Assembly (NCBI GenBank): GCA_903864555.1
Contig: CAIPGJ010000673.1
Location: forward strand, 1 to 6,435
DNA from: an uncultured Pseudomonadota bacterium
GTDB taxonomy: Bacteria > Pseudomonadota > Gammaproteobacteria > Burkholderiales > SG8-39
Direction of reading: 5' to 3'
Length of the DNA stretch: 6,435 nt
Part shown: positions 1 to 6,203 of the stretch, one piece after another
Numbering within the stretch: position 1 is the first letter of the stretch
Layout: the number at the start of each line of letters is the position of its first letter
Made by a program: the position numbers and the translations under genes
Notes under the pieces: generated by a model
Seen by the model: the letters and a program-made list of their open reading frames with translations, nothing else
Databases searched by the model: none
What the model was told of the DNA's origin: nothing

Positions 1-89
1 TAGAGCGCAAAGCCGAGCAGGGCCAGGCAAACCAGGAAGATGAGTGTGAATATGCCCGCGGGAACGCGGGACGGGGATTTGATGGCCAC
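1..89 (-). CDS. N-terminal fragment of a membrane protein, possibly DsbB (disulfide bond formation protein B)
   Basis: Read on the minus strand from a GTG at 89-87, an open frame runs off the left edge after 29 codons. It begins with a short basic stretch (M-A-I-K-S-P-S-R), then a hydrophobic helix from about residue 11 to 29 containing L-V-C-L-A-L-L-G-F-A-L. A short basic head followed by a first membrane helix of the type FLxCxxLLGFALY is typical of DsbB, the inner-membrane quinone reductase that reoxidises DsbA. The diagnostic CxxC of DsbB would lie beyond the window, so the assignment is tentative. No good Shine-Dalgarno sequence is visible and there is no in-frame ATG near, so the GTG start is the best available but uncertain. 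The gene is divergent from prfB. Confidence 0.45.
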   Translation of the reverse strand, partial: MAIKSPSRVPAGIFTLIFLVCLALLGFAL

Positions 90-111
90 GATAGAGCTGC
101 TGACTTGGGAC

Positions 112-126
112 CGGATAGGGTATCCG
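112..126. promoter_or_regulatory. Short perfect dyad upstream of the DsbB-like gene
   Basis: CGGATA-GGG-TATCCG is a perfect 6-bp inverted repeat with a 3-base centre. It lies 23 bases upstream of the proposed GTG start of the leftward gene and about 50 bases upstream of the prfB -10 box. This position suits an operator or part of the leftward promoter, but a 6-bp dyad can occur by chance and no known regulator is recognised. Confidence 0.25.
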
Positions 127-174
127 ACCCGCGCCGCCACCGCAAACGCCGCCGGCCGGAGGGCTGCCCACATG

Positions 175-180
175 TATAAT
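175..180 (+). promoter_or_regulatory. Consensus -10 box, probable prfB-lysS promoter
   Basis: A perfect TATAAT lies in an otherwise very GC-rich intergenic region, with TG immediately upstream. It is 41 bases before the prfB ATG, which would give a leader of roughly 35 bases. No recognisable -35 hexamer lies at the usual 16-18 base distance (the sequence there is GC-only), so the promoter may depend on the -10 element or on an activator. The same AT-rich island reads as TTATAC/TATACA on the other strand and might also serve the divergent gene. Confidence 0.5.
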
Positions 181-221
181 CGGCGCCTTTCGCGCGGCCC
201 CTCCCCACTGGAACAAGGCAA

Positions 222-1326
222 ATGGAAGCAGAACGCATCAACGCCATCGCCAACACGGTCTCCGACCTGAACAGCAGGACCGGCGAGCTCCGGAGGTATC
301 TTTGACTTCGATCTCAAGAAAGAGCGCCTGACCGAGGTCAGCGCGCGGCTCGAAGATCCCGGCGTCTGGTCTGACGCCAAGCGCGCCCAGGAACTGGGAC
401 GCGAAAAAAAACAGCTTGAAGTCACTGTCGGAACCCTCGAGACCCTGGCCACGCAGTTGCGTGACCTGGGCGAGTTGTTCGAGCTCGCCCGGGACGACAA
501 TGATGACGACACCCTGATTGCAGTCGAGGTCGACCTGACCGGATCGACGCGCCTGGTGGAGGACATGGAGTTCCAGCGCATGTTCTCCGACCCGCTGGAC
601 GCCAACAACTGCTTCATTGACGTGCAGGCCGGGTCCGGCGGCACGGAAGCCCAGGACTGGGCGCGCATGCTGCTGCGCATGTACCTGCGCTATTGCGAGC
701 GCAAGGGCTTTCACGTCGATGTGCTCGAAGAGTCCGATGGCGAGGTTGCCGGCATCAAGAGCGCCACCATCAAGGTGACCGGCACTTATGCCTACGGCCA
801 GCTGCGCACCGAGGTGGGGGTTCATCGCCTGGTGCGCAAGTCACCGTTCGACTCGAATGCACGGCGCCACACATCGTTTGCCAGCGTGTTTGTCTACCCG
901 GAGGTGGATGACGGCATCGATATCGACATCAACCCGGCGGATTTGCGCATCGATGTCTACCGCGCCTCGGGTGCCGGCGGCCAGCACGTGAACAAGACCG
1001 AATCGGCAGTGCGCATCACCCACCTGCCCACCAACATCGTGGTGCAGTGCCAGAACGACCGATCCCAGCACCGCAACCGCGCCGAAGCCATGTCCATGCT
1101 GAAGTCCAAGCTGTACGAGGCCGAGCTGCGCAAGCGCAATGAAGCCAAGCAGGCTGCCGAAGATGCCAAGACCGACATCGGCTGGGGCCACCAGATCCGC
1201 TCCTACGTGCTGGACCAGTCCCGCATCAAGGACCTGCGAACCGGGGTGGAGATCGGCAACACACAATCCGTGCTGGACGGCAATCTCGACGAATTCATCA
1301 ACGCCAGCTTGAAGCAGGGCGTGTAA
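222..1326 (+). CDS. prfB: Peptide chain release factor 2 (RF2), with programmed +1 frameshift
   Basis: RF2 recognises UAA and UGA stop codons and triggers release of the finished protein on the ribosome. The frame opens at ATG 222 (AAGG just upstream) and reads 27 codons to CTT at 300-302. It then meets in-frame TGA at 303-305 and continues in the +1 frame from GAC at 304 to TAA at 1324-1326. The joined product, 222..302 plus 304..1323, is 367 residues, close to the 365 of E. coli RF2. The stop-codon-reading SPF tripeptide is at residues 207-209, within R-K-S-P-F-D-S. The catalytic GGQ is at 252-254, within S-G-A-G-G-Q-H-V-N. Residue 248, equivalent to E. coli position 246, is Ala, the usual bacterial residue there rather than the Thr of E. 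coli K-12. lysS follows after 16 bases. A gene finder that ignores the frameshift would call only the part from about 457. Confidence 0.97.
292..306 (+). promoter_or_regulatory. RF2 autoregulatory +1 frameshift site
   Basis: GGAGG (292-296) acts as an internal Shine-Dalgarno sequence, followed by TAT (297-299), the slippery CTT (300-302) and the stop TGA with a 3' C (303-306). This is the classical prfB layout, in which the SD-like element ends three bases before CUU UGA C. When RF2 is scarce, termination at the weak UGAC is slow, the ribosome slips +1 to UUU, and full-length RF2 is made. When RF2 is plentiful, a 27-residue peptide is released. The E. coli element is AGGGGG; here it is CGGAGG, still strongly complementary to the 16S rRNA tail. 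Confidence 0.95.
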
Positions 1327-1342
1327 ACCAGGAGCGGCACTC

Positions 1343-2854
1343 ATGGCGCAAGACACCGGAATTCAACCGCTTCACGACGAGAACCAGATCATCGCCGATC
1401 GAAGGGCGAAGCTGACCGAGCTGCGCAGCAGGGGCAATGCCTTCCCCAATGACTTCGACCGCGCCCACTTTGCCGGTGACCTGCATGTTGCGCACGCCGG
1501 CAAGAGCAAGGAAGAACTGGAGGCAGCACCGGTCACCGCCCGCATTGCAGGCCGCATGCTCCTCAAGCGCGTCATGGGTAAGGCAAGTTTCGCCACCTTG
1601 CAGGACATGAGCGGGCGCATGCAGATCTACGTCACCAATGACGGCACCGGCGCCGAGGTGCATGCCGATTTCAAGCACTGGGACATCGGTGACATTCTCG
1701 GCGTGGAAGGCGAGTTGTTCAGGACACGTACCGGCGAGCTGACCATACAGGTTCGTTCGCTGCGCCTGCTGACCAAGGCCTTGCGCCCGCTGCCGGAAAA
1801 ATTCCATGGGCTCACCGACCAGGAGGCCAGATACCGGCAGCGCTATGTGGACCTCATCACCAGCGAGGACGCGCGCCGGGTGTTCCAGGCACGCAGCCGC
1901 ATCATCCAGGAGATCCGCGGCTTCATGGTGAACAAGGGCTTTCTCGAGGTGGAAACACCGATGATGCAGCCGATTCCCGGTGGCGCCAGCGCCAAGCCCT
2001 TCGAGACGCACCACAACGCGCTCGACATGAAGCTGTACCTGCGCATCGCGCCGGAGCTGTACCTGAAGCGCCTGGTGGTGGGCGGGTTCGAGAAGGTCTT
2101 CGAGATCAACCGCAATTTCCGCAACGAGGGCATCTCGACCCGGCACAACCCCGAATTCACCATGATCGAGTTCTACGAGGCTTATCGCGACTATCGACAC
2201 CTGATGAGCTTCACCGAAGAGATGCTGCGCACCGTTGCGCAGAGCGTCCTCGGCACGACCCAGCTGCAATACGGCGAGCACCTGATCGACATCGGCAAGC
2301 CGTTTGCGCGCCTGAGCCCGGCGCAAGCCATCCTGGAGTACTGCCCTGAATACGCCATGGCGCAGTTGCAGGACCGGGCCTTCCTGATCAACGAACTGGC
2401 CCGCCTCGGGGCCCACGTGAAGGGCGAACCCGGCACTGGCGCACTGCAACTGATGCTGTTCGAGGAAACTGCCGAAGCAAAGCTGATACAACCGACCTTC
2501 ATCGTCGATTATCCGGCCGAGCTTTCCCCCCTGGCGCGACGCAATGACCAGAACCCGGACATCACCGACCGCTTCGAGCTGTTCATCACCGGCCGCGAGA
2601 TGGCCAATGGTTTTTCGGAGCTGAATGATCCTGAGGACCAGGCCGACCGTTTCGCGCAACAGGCCAAAGCCAAGGATGCTGGAGACGAGGAAGCCATGTA
2701 CTTCGATGCCGACTACATCCGGGCGCTCGAGCACGGACTGCCCCCCACCGCGGGCGAAGGCATAGGCATAGACCGCCTGGTGATGCTGTTCACCAACTCG
2801 CCCAGCATCCGCGACGTGCTGCTGTTCCCGCACCTGCGCCCGGAAGGCGGCTGA
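1343..2854 (+). CDS. lysS: Lysine--tRNA ligase (class II lysyl-tRNA synthetase)
   Basis: This cytoplasmic enzyme charges tRNA-Lys with lysine using ATP. The product is 503 residues, against 505 for E. coli LysS. The N-terminal anticodon-binding OB fold covers roughly residues 64-145. The class II core follows. Motif 1 starts at G199 (G-F-L-E-V-E-T-P) and continues into P-G-G-A-S-A-K-P-F. Motif 2 is F-R-N-E-G at 259-263, followed by R-H-N-P-E-F-T and E-F-Y-E-A-Y. Motif 3 is G-E-G-I-G-I-D-R at 471-478, followed by S-I-R-D-V-L-L-F-P. All expected ATP- and lysine-binding motifs are intact. AGGAG at 1330-1334 lies 8 bases before the ATG and fixes the start. The gene follows prfB by 16 bases with no terminator between them, the same pair as in E. 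coli, so both are probably transcribed from the promoter near 175. Confidence 0.98.
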   Translation: MAQDTGIQPLHDENQIIADRRAKLTELRSRGNAFPNDFDRAHFAGDLHVAHAGKSKEELEAAPVTARIAGRMLLKRVMGKASFATLQDMSGRMQIYVTNDGTGAEVHADFKHWDIGDILGVEGELFRTRTGELTIQVRSLRLLTKALRPLPEKFHGLTDQEARYRQRYVDLITSEDARRVFQARSRIIQEIRGFMVNKGFLEVETPMMQPIPGGASAKPFETHHNALDMKLYLRIAPELYLKRLVVGGFEKVFEINRNFRNEGISTRHNPEFTMIEFYEAYRDYRHLMSFTEEMLRTVAQSVLGTTQLQYGEHLIDIGKPFARLSPAQAILEYCPEYAMAQLQDRAFLINELARLGAHVKGEPGTGALQLMLFEETAEAKLIQPTFIVDYPAELSPLARRNDQNPDITDRFELFITGREMANGFSELNDPEDQADRFAQQAKAKDAGDEEAMYFDADYIRALEHGLPPTAGEGIGIDRLVMLFTNSPSIRDVLLFPHLRPEGG

Positions 2855-2855
2855 G

Positions 2856-2873
2856 GCCGGGCGCCGCCCCGGC
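2856..2873 (+). terminator. Possible weak hairpin terminator after lysS
   Basis: GCCGGG (2856-2861) and CCCGGC (2868-2873) form a 6-bp all-GC stem with a 6-base loop, starting 2 bases after the lysS stop. There is no T-run after it, only a pyrimidine-rich stretch (CATCTCTCC), so intrinsic termination would be weak. Confidence 0.3.
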
Positions 2874-2898
2874 GCTGCATCTCTCCACCCAGGCTGCG

Positions 2899-2935
2899 TG
2901 TAACAGCACTGCCAGGGATGTCACAAACGGTTACA
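2899..2935. promoter_or_regulatory. TGTNAC/GTTACA repeat cluster, candidate operator
   Basis: Three related hexamers occur here: TGTAAC at 2899-2904, TGTCAC at 2919-2924 and GTTACA at 2930-2935. The first and last are exact reverse complements. The first two are a direct repeat 20 bases apart (about two helical turns), and the last two form an imperfect dyad with a 5-base spacer. They lie about 85-120 bases upstream of the glycine-zipper gene, a fitting place for a regulator site. No specific regulator is recognised and no convincing -35/-10 pair was found. The rest of the 166-base gap (2855-3020) shows no gene. Confidence 0.3.
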
Positions 2936-3008
2936 GCCATGCCTGTCAACAGCGACATACTGGTTGCGTTGGTGTGTGTAATTGCCAACCGTATCTTCAT
3001 CCGCAACC

Positions 3009-3013
3009 GGGAG
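3009..3013 (+). promoter_or_regulatory. Ribosome binding site that fixes the glycine-zipper gene start
   Basis: GGGAG sits 7 bases before ATG 3021. An in-frame TTG at 2982 would add 13 residues but has no such site, so 3021 is preferred. Confidence 0.7.
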
Positions 3014-3020
3014 AGCCCCA

Positions 3021-3806
3021 ATGACTGCCGACATCGCAACCCGCAACACCCATCCCATGGTGGTCATCGCCGCCATTGCAGTCACCCTGTTCGCCATGAC
3101 GGGCATGGCCGCAATCATGGGCTGGATTCCAGGATCCACGGGATCACAGGCCGGCGCGACCAGGCAATCGGCACCCCTGGCGCTGGCGCAGGCCGCCTCT
3201 CCTGCGGCACCGCCAGCGCCCACCGCGGCAACCGTCTCGACACCGAATCCAACAGCCAGGCCTGTCACGGAAAAACGTCCGGTCAGGACCGAGGCACGAA
3301 AGGACAGTCCGGCTGCACAGGCACCGAAGCCGGCTGCGCCGGTTCAGGCAGCCGGCACCGCAGCACCCGCACCGGTACTTGCATCAGCCCCCAGGTTTGA
3401 AACGGCTTACCCGCCACCCGCCCCCTCGGGGGTCGTGACGGAATCCGATGCCGTACGCCAACGCGCGCCCTGCTTCGATTGCGGCACCATTGAATCGGTG
3501 CGTCAGGTCGAGAAAAAAGGCGAAGGCAGCGGACTGGGTGCCGTGGCCGGTGGCCTGCTGGGCGGACTGCTGGGGCACCAGACCGGCGGCGGCCGCGGCC
3601 GCGACGTCATGACCGTGGTTGGCGCAGTGGGGGGTGCCGTAGCCGGCCACCAGATCGAGAAGACCACGAAAAAATCGACTGCCTACGAAGTGACAGTGCG
3701 CTTCGAGGATGGGACCACCCGCGTCCTGCAACAGGCCAGCGAGCCAGCGTGGCGCATGGGTGACCGTGTCAGGGTGGTCAACAGCGAGATCGTGCCGGCC
3801 AGCTAG
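3021..3806 (+). CDS. Membrane-anchored glycine-zipper 2TM domain protein (17 kDa surface antigen / SlyB-like)
   Basis: The product is 261 residues. A single hydrophobic helix spans about residues 12-36 (V-V-I-A-A-I-A-V-T-L-F-A-M) with no lipobox, so it looks like an uncleaved anchor or signal anchor. A long Pro/Ala-rich low-complexity linker follows to about 148. Next comes a short C-F-D-C-G motif (C151, C154), then a glycine zipper of two Gly/Ala-rich segments at about 171-186 (G-L-G-A-V-A-G-G-L-L-G-G) and 197-210 (G-A-V-G-G-A-V-A-G-H). The C-terminal part (about 221-260) looks like a beta-rich domain (Y-E-V-T-V-R-F-E-D-G; G-D-R-V-R-V-V-N). This matches the glycine-zipper 2TM family found in envelope proteins of proteobacteria. 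The family is linked to envelope integrity, but the exact role of this member is unknown. It is probably a separate transcription unit from lysS, 166 bases upstream. Confidence 0.85.
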   Translation: MTADIATRNTHPMVVIAAIAVTLFAMTGMAAIMGWIPGSTGSQAGATRQSAPLALAQAASPAAPPAPTAATVSTPNPTARPVTEKRPVRTEARKDSPAAQAPKPAAPVQAAGTAAPAPVLASAPRFETAYPPPAPSGVVTESDAVRQRAPCFDCGTIESVRQVEKKGEGSGLGAVAGGLLGGLLGHQTGGGRGRDVMTVVGAVGGAVAGHQIEKTTKKSTAYEVTVRFEDGTTRVLQQASEPAWRMGDRVRVVNSEIVPAS

Positions 3807-3817
3807 CCCGCCATCCC

Positions 3818-3848
3818 TGGACGAATCGGGCCTTGCCTGATTCGTCCA
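3818..3848. terminator. Hairpin between convergent genes, probable shared terminator
   Basis: TGGACGAATC (3818-3827) and GATTCGTCCA (3839-3848) form a perfect 10-bp stem with an 11-base loop. The stem can extend inward by a G-U and two G-C pairs, leaving a CCTTG loop. It begins 11 bases after the glycine-zipper stop and ends 36 bases beyond the stop of the leftward transaminase, so it could serve both strands. Neither side has a run of T, so it is not a textbook intrinsic terminator. Confidence 0.55.
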
Positions 3849-3884
3849 CCGGCATGGGCACCCTCGCCCGCAGCAGTTCCCCGT

Positions 3885-5213
3885 TCAGGCTGTCGTACCA
3901 GCCGATTTCAGCAGGTCACCCAGTTTGCCGATCAATTCGTCGATGTGGGCTTTCTGCAGGATCAGCGGGGGCGACAACGCAATGGTGTCGCCCGTAACAC
4001 GGATCAGCACACCCTCCTCGAACGCCCGCCGAAAAATGTCGAAGGCCCGGGCCCCCGGCCGCCCCTCCAACGGGGCCAGTTCTATCGCTGCGGCGATTCC
4101 CATATTACGGATGTCGATGACATGGGGCGCCTGCCGCAGGGAATGTACGGCGTCTTCCCAGTAAGAGGCCAGGCTGCGGGCATTGTCGAGCACGCCTTCA
4201 TCCCTGAAAGCGGCCAGGGAAGCCAGACCGGCAGCGCAGGCAACCGGGTGGCCCGAGTAGGTATAACCGTGGAACAGTTCCACACCGTCCGGTCCATGCA
4301 TGAAGGCATCATGGATCTGCGGCTTCACCAGCACCGCTCCCATCGGGATGACACCATTGGTCAGTCCCTTGGCCACACACATCAGGTCAGGCACCACGCC
4401 AAACCGGTCCATGCCAAAGGGCTCGGCCAGGCGCCCGAATCCGGTGATGACTTCGTCAAAGATCAGCAGGATGCCATGCTGGTCACAGATGGCACGCAGA
4501 CGCTGCAGGTAACCCTTGGGCGGAATGAGCAGGCCGGTGGAACCGGCCACTGGCTCGACGATGACCGCAGCGATGGTCTGGGCGCCATGCCGGGCAATCA
4601 CGGCCTCCAGTTCGTCGGCAAGATGTGCGCCCCATGCCGGCTGCCCGCGGGTGAAGGCGTTATGTTCCAGATTGTGGGTATGCGGCAGATGGTCGACGGC
4701 CGGCAGCAATTGGCCGAACGTCGTGCGGTTTGCCGGAATGCCGCCCACCGACATGCCGCCAAACCCGACGCCATGATAAGCGCGCTCACGCCCCACCAGC
4801 CGGACACGCTGCCTGTCACCCTTGGCGGAGTGCCAGGCGAGTGCAATCTTCAGGGCGGTGTCGGCCGCTTCGGAGCCGGAATTGGTAAAGAAAGCCTGGC
4901 TGAACCGACCACCGGCAAATGCCAGCAACTCGTCAGCCAGCTGGAATGCCGCAGGGTGTCCGATCTGGAAGGCGGGCGAGTAATCCAGCGTGGCAACCAT
5001 CTGCTGCACGGCGGCGACGATACCCGGGTGTGCGTGTCCCAGCGGCGTGCACCACAGCCCTGACGTGCCATCCAAAATCTGGCGCCCATCCACGGTTCGA
5101 TAGTGCATGCCGGCAGCCGAGGCCATCAGCCTGGGATTGGCCTTGAAAGCACGATTGGCCGTAAACGGCATCCAGTAGCCGTCAAGATGAGTCTTTTGCG
5201 GATTCGAATTCAT
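3885..5213 (-). CDS. Omega-amino acid (beta-alanine):pyruvate transaminase, class III PLP-dependent
   Basis: The product (442 residues) matches the length and motif order of Pseudomonas omega-amino acid:pyruvate transaminase. Such enzymes move the terminal amino group of beta-alanine or other omega-amines to pyruvate, giving alanine and a semialdehyde or ketone. Visible signatures are W-M-P-F-T-A-N-R (14-21), S-G-L-W (51-54), L-D-Y-S-P-A-F-Q (76-83) and the PLP-phosphate loop N-S-G-S-E (111-115). The ring-stacking Y146-H147, E220, the PLP-nitrogen D253 in D-E-V-I-T-G-F-G-R, and the Schiff-base lysine K282 in A-K-G-L-T-N-G are also present. R405 in I-R-V-T-G-D aligns with the flexible arginine that binds substrate carboxylates in this group. 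The enzyme therefore looks fully active. The ATG at 5213 has only a weak GAGA ribosome site. It lies 72 bases downstream of the TauD-like gene on the same strand, probably co-transcribed. True substrate (beta-alanine, taurine, polyamine derivative or other amine) cannot be read from sequence. Confidence 0.92.
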   Translation of the reverse strand: MNSNPQKTHLDGYWMPFTANRAFKANPRLMASAAGMHYRTVDGRQILDGTSGLWCTPLGHAHPGIVAAVQQMVATLDYSPAFQIGHPAAFQLADELLAFAGGRFSQAFFTNSGSEAADTALKIALAWHSAKGDRQRVRLVGRERAYHGVGFGGMSVGGIPANRTTFGQLLPAVDHLPHTHNLEHNAFTRGQPAWGAHLADELEAVIARHGAQTIAAVIVEPVAGSTGLLIPPKGYLQRLRAICDQHGILLIFDEVITGFGRLAEPFGMDRFGVVPDLMCVAKGLTNGVIPMGAVLVKPQIHDAFMHGPDGVELFHGYTYSGHPVACAAGLASLAAFRDEGVLDNARSLASYWEDAVHSLRQAPHVIDIRNMGIAAAIELAPLEGRPGARAFDIFRRAFEEGVLIRVTGDTIALSPPLILQKAHIDELIGKLGDLLKSAGTTA

Positions 5214-5285
5214 GATCGCATTCTCGACAGGGTGATACGAATCGCTCCGGTCTGCGCCGGAACGGGTGAAAGATAGCTGGAGAGC

Positions 5286-6056
5286 TCAGTCGGACTGACG
5301 GCTTGCCACGATGACTTCATGCAGGCTTCGATTCGACGCGGATCGAACGGGATAGGTGTGGTGCAGCAGGGCACACAGGTCCCACAACAGCAGATCGCCG
5401 GGACGCCACTGGTGACGATAAACAAAACGTGTATCGGTGGCCAGGGCATGCAGCTCGGCAAGGAGGTGCCGCCCCTGCTCGTCCGGCATCCCCTCGACTT
5501 CCACGGCATGATATCCGACGAAGAGTCCCCGCCTTCCGGTCACCGGGTCGGTACGAACCAGCGGCTGGCGCACAGCGGCATTGGAGCCTGGCCCGCCGCC
5601 ATGAGCAATGGCACCGAAGCGATGCACGGCCATCAGGCCATTCAGGGCCTCCTTGCGCTGTGCACCGAGTTCGTCGTAGGCCGCCCGCACCGCGGCGAAC
5701 TCGATCTCGCCGCCCTCGGTCGGGCACTCATTGAGCGAGGACACGCACAAAAGCGCCGGGCCGGTGGCCTTGATTTCTCCGTGGGAATGCCAGCGTGAAG
5801 GTGTTGCAGTCGGAGCCGCGGGCCCCTGGGACCGGTAACGCCGCACGCCACCGTCAGGCCTGCCCATGCGCCTGCTGAGTCCCAACAGGTCATCATCGGC
5901 GAGAGGATGCTCACGGATCACCAGCAGGCTGTGTTCATCCAGGACCTGCCACAGCGATGCCACAGTCTCATCATCGATTGCCGCATCCAGCCGCAGGCCA
6001 CTGATCTCCACGCCCAGGTGCTGGTGCAAGGGTTTCATTCCGAGTGCCATGCTCAT
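5286..6056 (-). CDS. TauD/TfdA-family dioxygenase-like protein with altered active site
   Basis: The product is 256 residues with the order of landmarks of TauD/TfdA 2-oxoglutarate/Fe(II) dioxygenases. These are an early G-V-E-I-S-G-L-R-L (15-23), W-H at 89-90, G-G-E-I-E-F with R-A-A-Y-D-E-L (115-130), P-L-V-R-T-D-P-V-T-G (165-174), and W-D-x5-H (225-232) followed by N-R-S-L-H-E (242-247). Compared with the family, H90, H232 and R243 (TauD R266, a 2-oxoglutarate ligand) are kept. The HxD aspartate is H92, with E94 two residues on. The GGDT threonine is I118, and the last arginine of the RxxxR pair (TauD R270, which binds the substrate's acidic group) is E247. It may be an oxygenase with an unusual metal site or substrate, or a non-classical derivative. 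The start is set by AGGAGG, 5 bases before ATG 6056; a TTG at 6173 would add 39 unlikely residues. Confidence 0.85.
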   Translation of the reverse strand: MSMALGMKPLHQHLGVEISGLRLDAAIDDETVASLWQVLDEHSLLVIREHPLADDDLLGLSRRMGRPDGGVRRYRSQGPAAPTATPSRWHSHGEIKATGPALLCVSSLNECPTEGGEIEFAAVRAAYDELGAQRKEALNGLMAVHRFGAIAHGGGPGSNAAVRQPLVRTDPVTGRRGLFVGYHAVEVEGMPDEQGRHLLAELHALATDTRFVYRHQWRPGDLLLWDLCALLHHTYPVRSASNRSLHEVIVASRQSD

Positions 6057-6061
6057 CACAT

Positions 6062-6067
6062 CCTCCT
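6062..6067 (-). promoter_or_regulatory. Strong ribosome binding site of the TauD-like gene
   Basis: On the minus strand AGGAGG, the full anti-16S consensus, stands 5 bases before ATG 6056. It decides this start over the longer upstream reading and over the second ATG two codons later. Confidence 0.8.
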
Positions 6068-6085
6068 GCTGCTGCCGGAACGGGA

Positions 6086-6126
6086 GCCGAGTCACCCCTT
6101 GTATGGCCATGCAGGATTGACTCGGC
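6086..6126. promoter_or_regulatory. Nested inverted repeat upstream of the TauD-like gene, candidate operator
   Basis: GCCGAGTCA (6086-6094) and TGACTCGGC (6118-6126) form a perfect 9-bp inverted repeat with a 23-base spacer. Nested almost exactly at its centre is TGTATGGCCATGCA (6100-6113), a near-perfect palindrome with an ATGGCCAT core. The element starts 30 bases upstream of the TauD-like ATG and 19 bases upstream of its ribosome site, suggesting repressor binding or a leader-RNA structure. It also lies downstream of rimO but has no T-run on either strand, so a terminator role is less likely. The rest of 6057-6203 shows no gene and no clear promoter, only a 6-bp stem (GAAGCT 6130-6135 / AGCTTC 6145-6150). 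Confidence 0.45.
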
Positions 6127-6203
6127 CCTGAAGCTGCATGCCCAAGCTTCGCAGATGCCACAGTCCCGATCAAGGCCTGCCGTTCAGCAGACGCCGACTG
6201 ACT

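Noticed and set aside
40..270. Plus-strand 76-codon frame at the left edge
   Set aside because: It crosses the prfB promoter and start in another frame, has no recognisable features, and the opposite strand carries a convincing membrane-protein N-terminus.
222..305. prfB as a pseudogene broken by an in-frame TGA
   Set aside because: The stop sits in the exact CTT TGA C recoding context with an upstream GGAGG, and the +1 frame continues as full RF2 with all motifs. It is programmed, not damage.
238..825. Minus-strand open frame opposite the first half of prfB
   Set aside because: It lies wholly antisense to conserved RF2 coding sequence and shows no domain or initiation signal.
1298..2833. 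Minus-strand open frame of 511 codons antisense to almost all of lysS
   Set aside because: It is the mirror of a GC-rich conserved gene, where codon bias keeps antisense frames open. Its translation shows no recognisable domain, is rich in His/Gln/Leu as expected for such shadows, and has no supporting ribosome site.
2918..3400. Plus-strand 160-codon frame starting before the glycine-zipper gene
   Set aside because: It overlaps the real gene out of frame, and its later part is a low-complexity His/Gly/Arg shadow. The short hydrophobic start alone does not support a gene.
3945..5063. Plus-strand open frame of 372 codons antisense to the transaminase
   Set aside because: It overlaps a complete, motif-rich transaminase gene, its translation resembles no known family, and its composition (many Gly, Gln, His, Arg) is typical of a shadow frame.
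5246..5261. TCCGG/CCGGA small hairpin between the TauD-like gene and the transaminase
   Set aside because: A 5-bp stem with no T-run is too weak to call a terminator or attenuator; the two genes still look co-transcribed.
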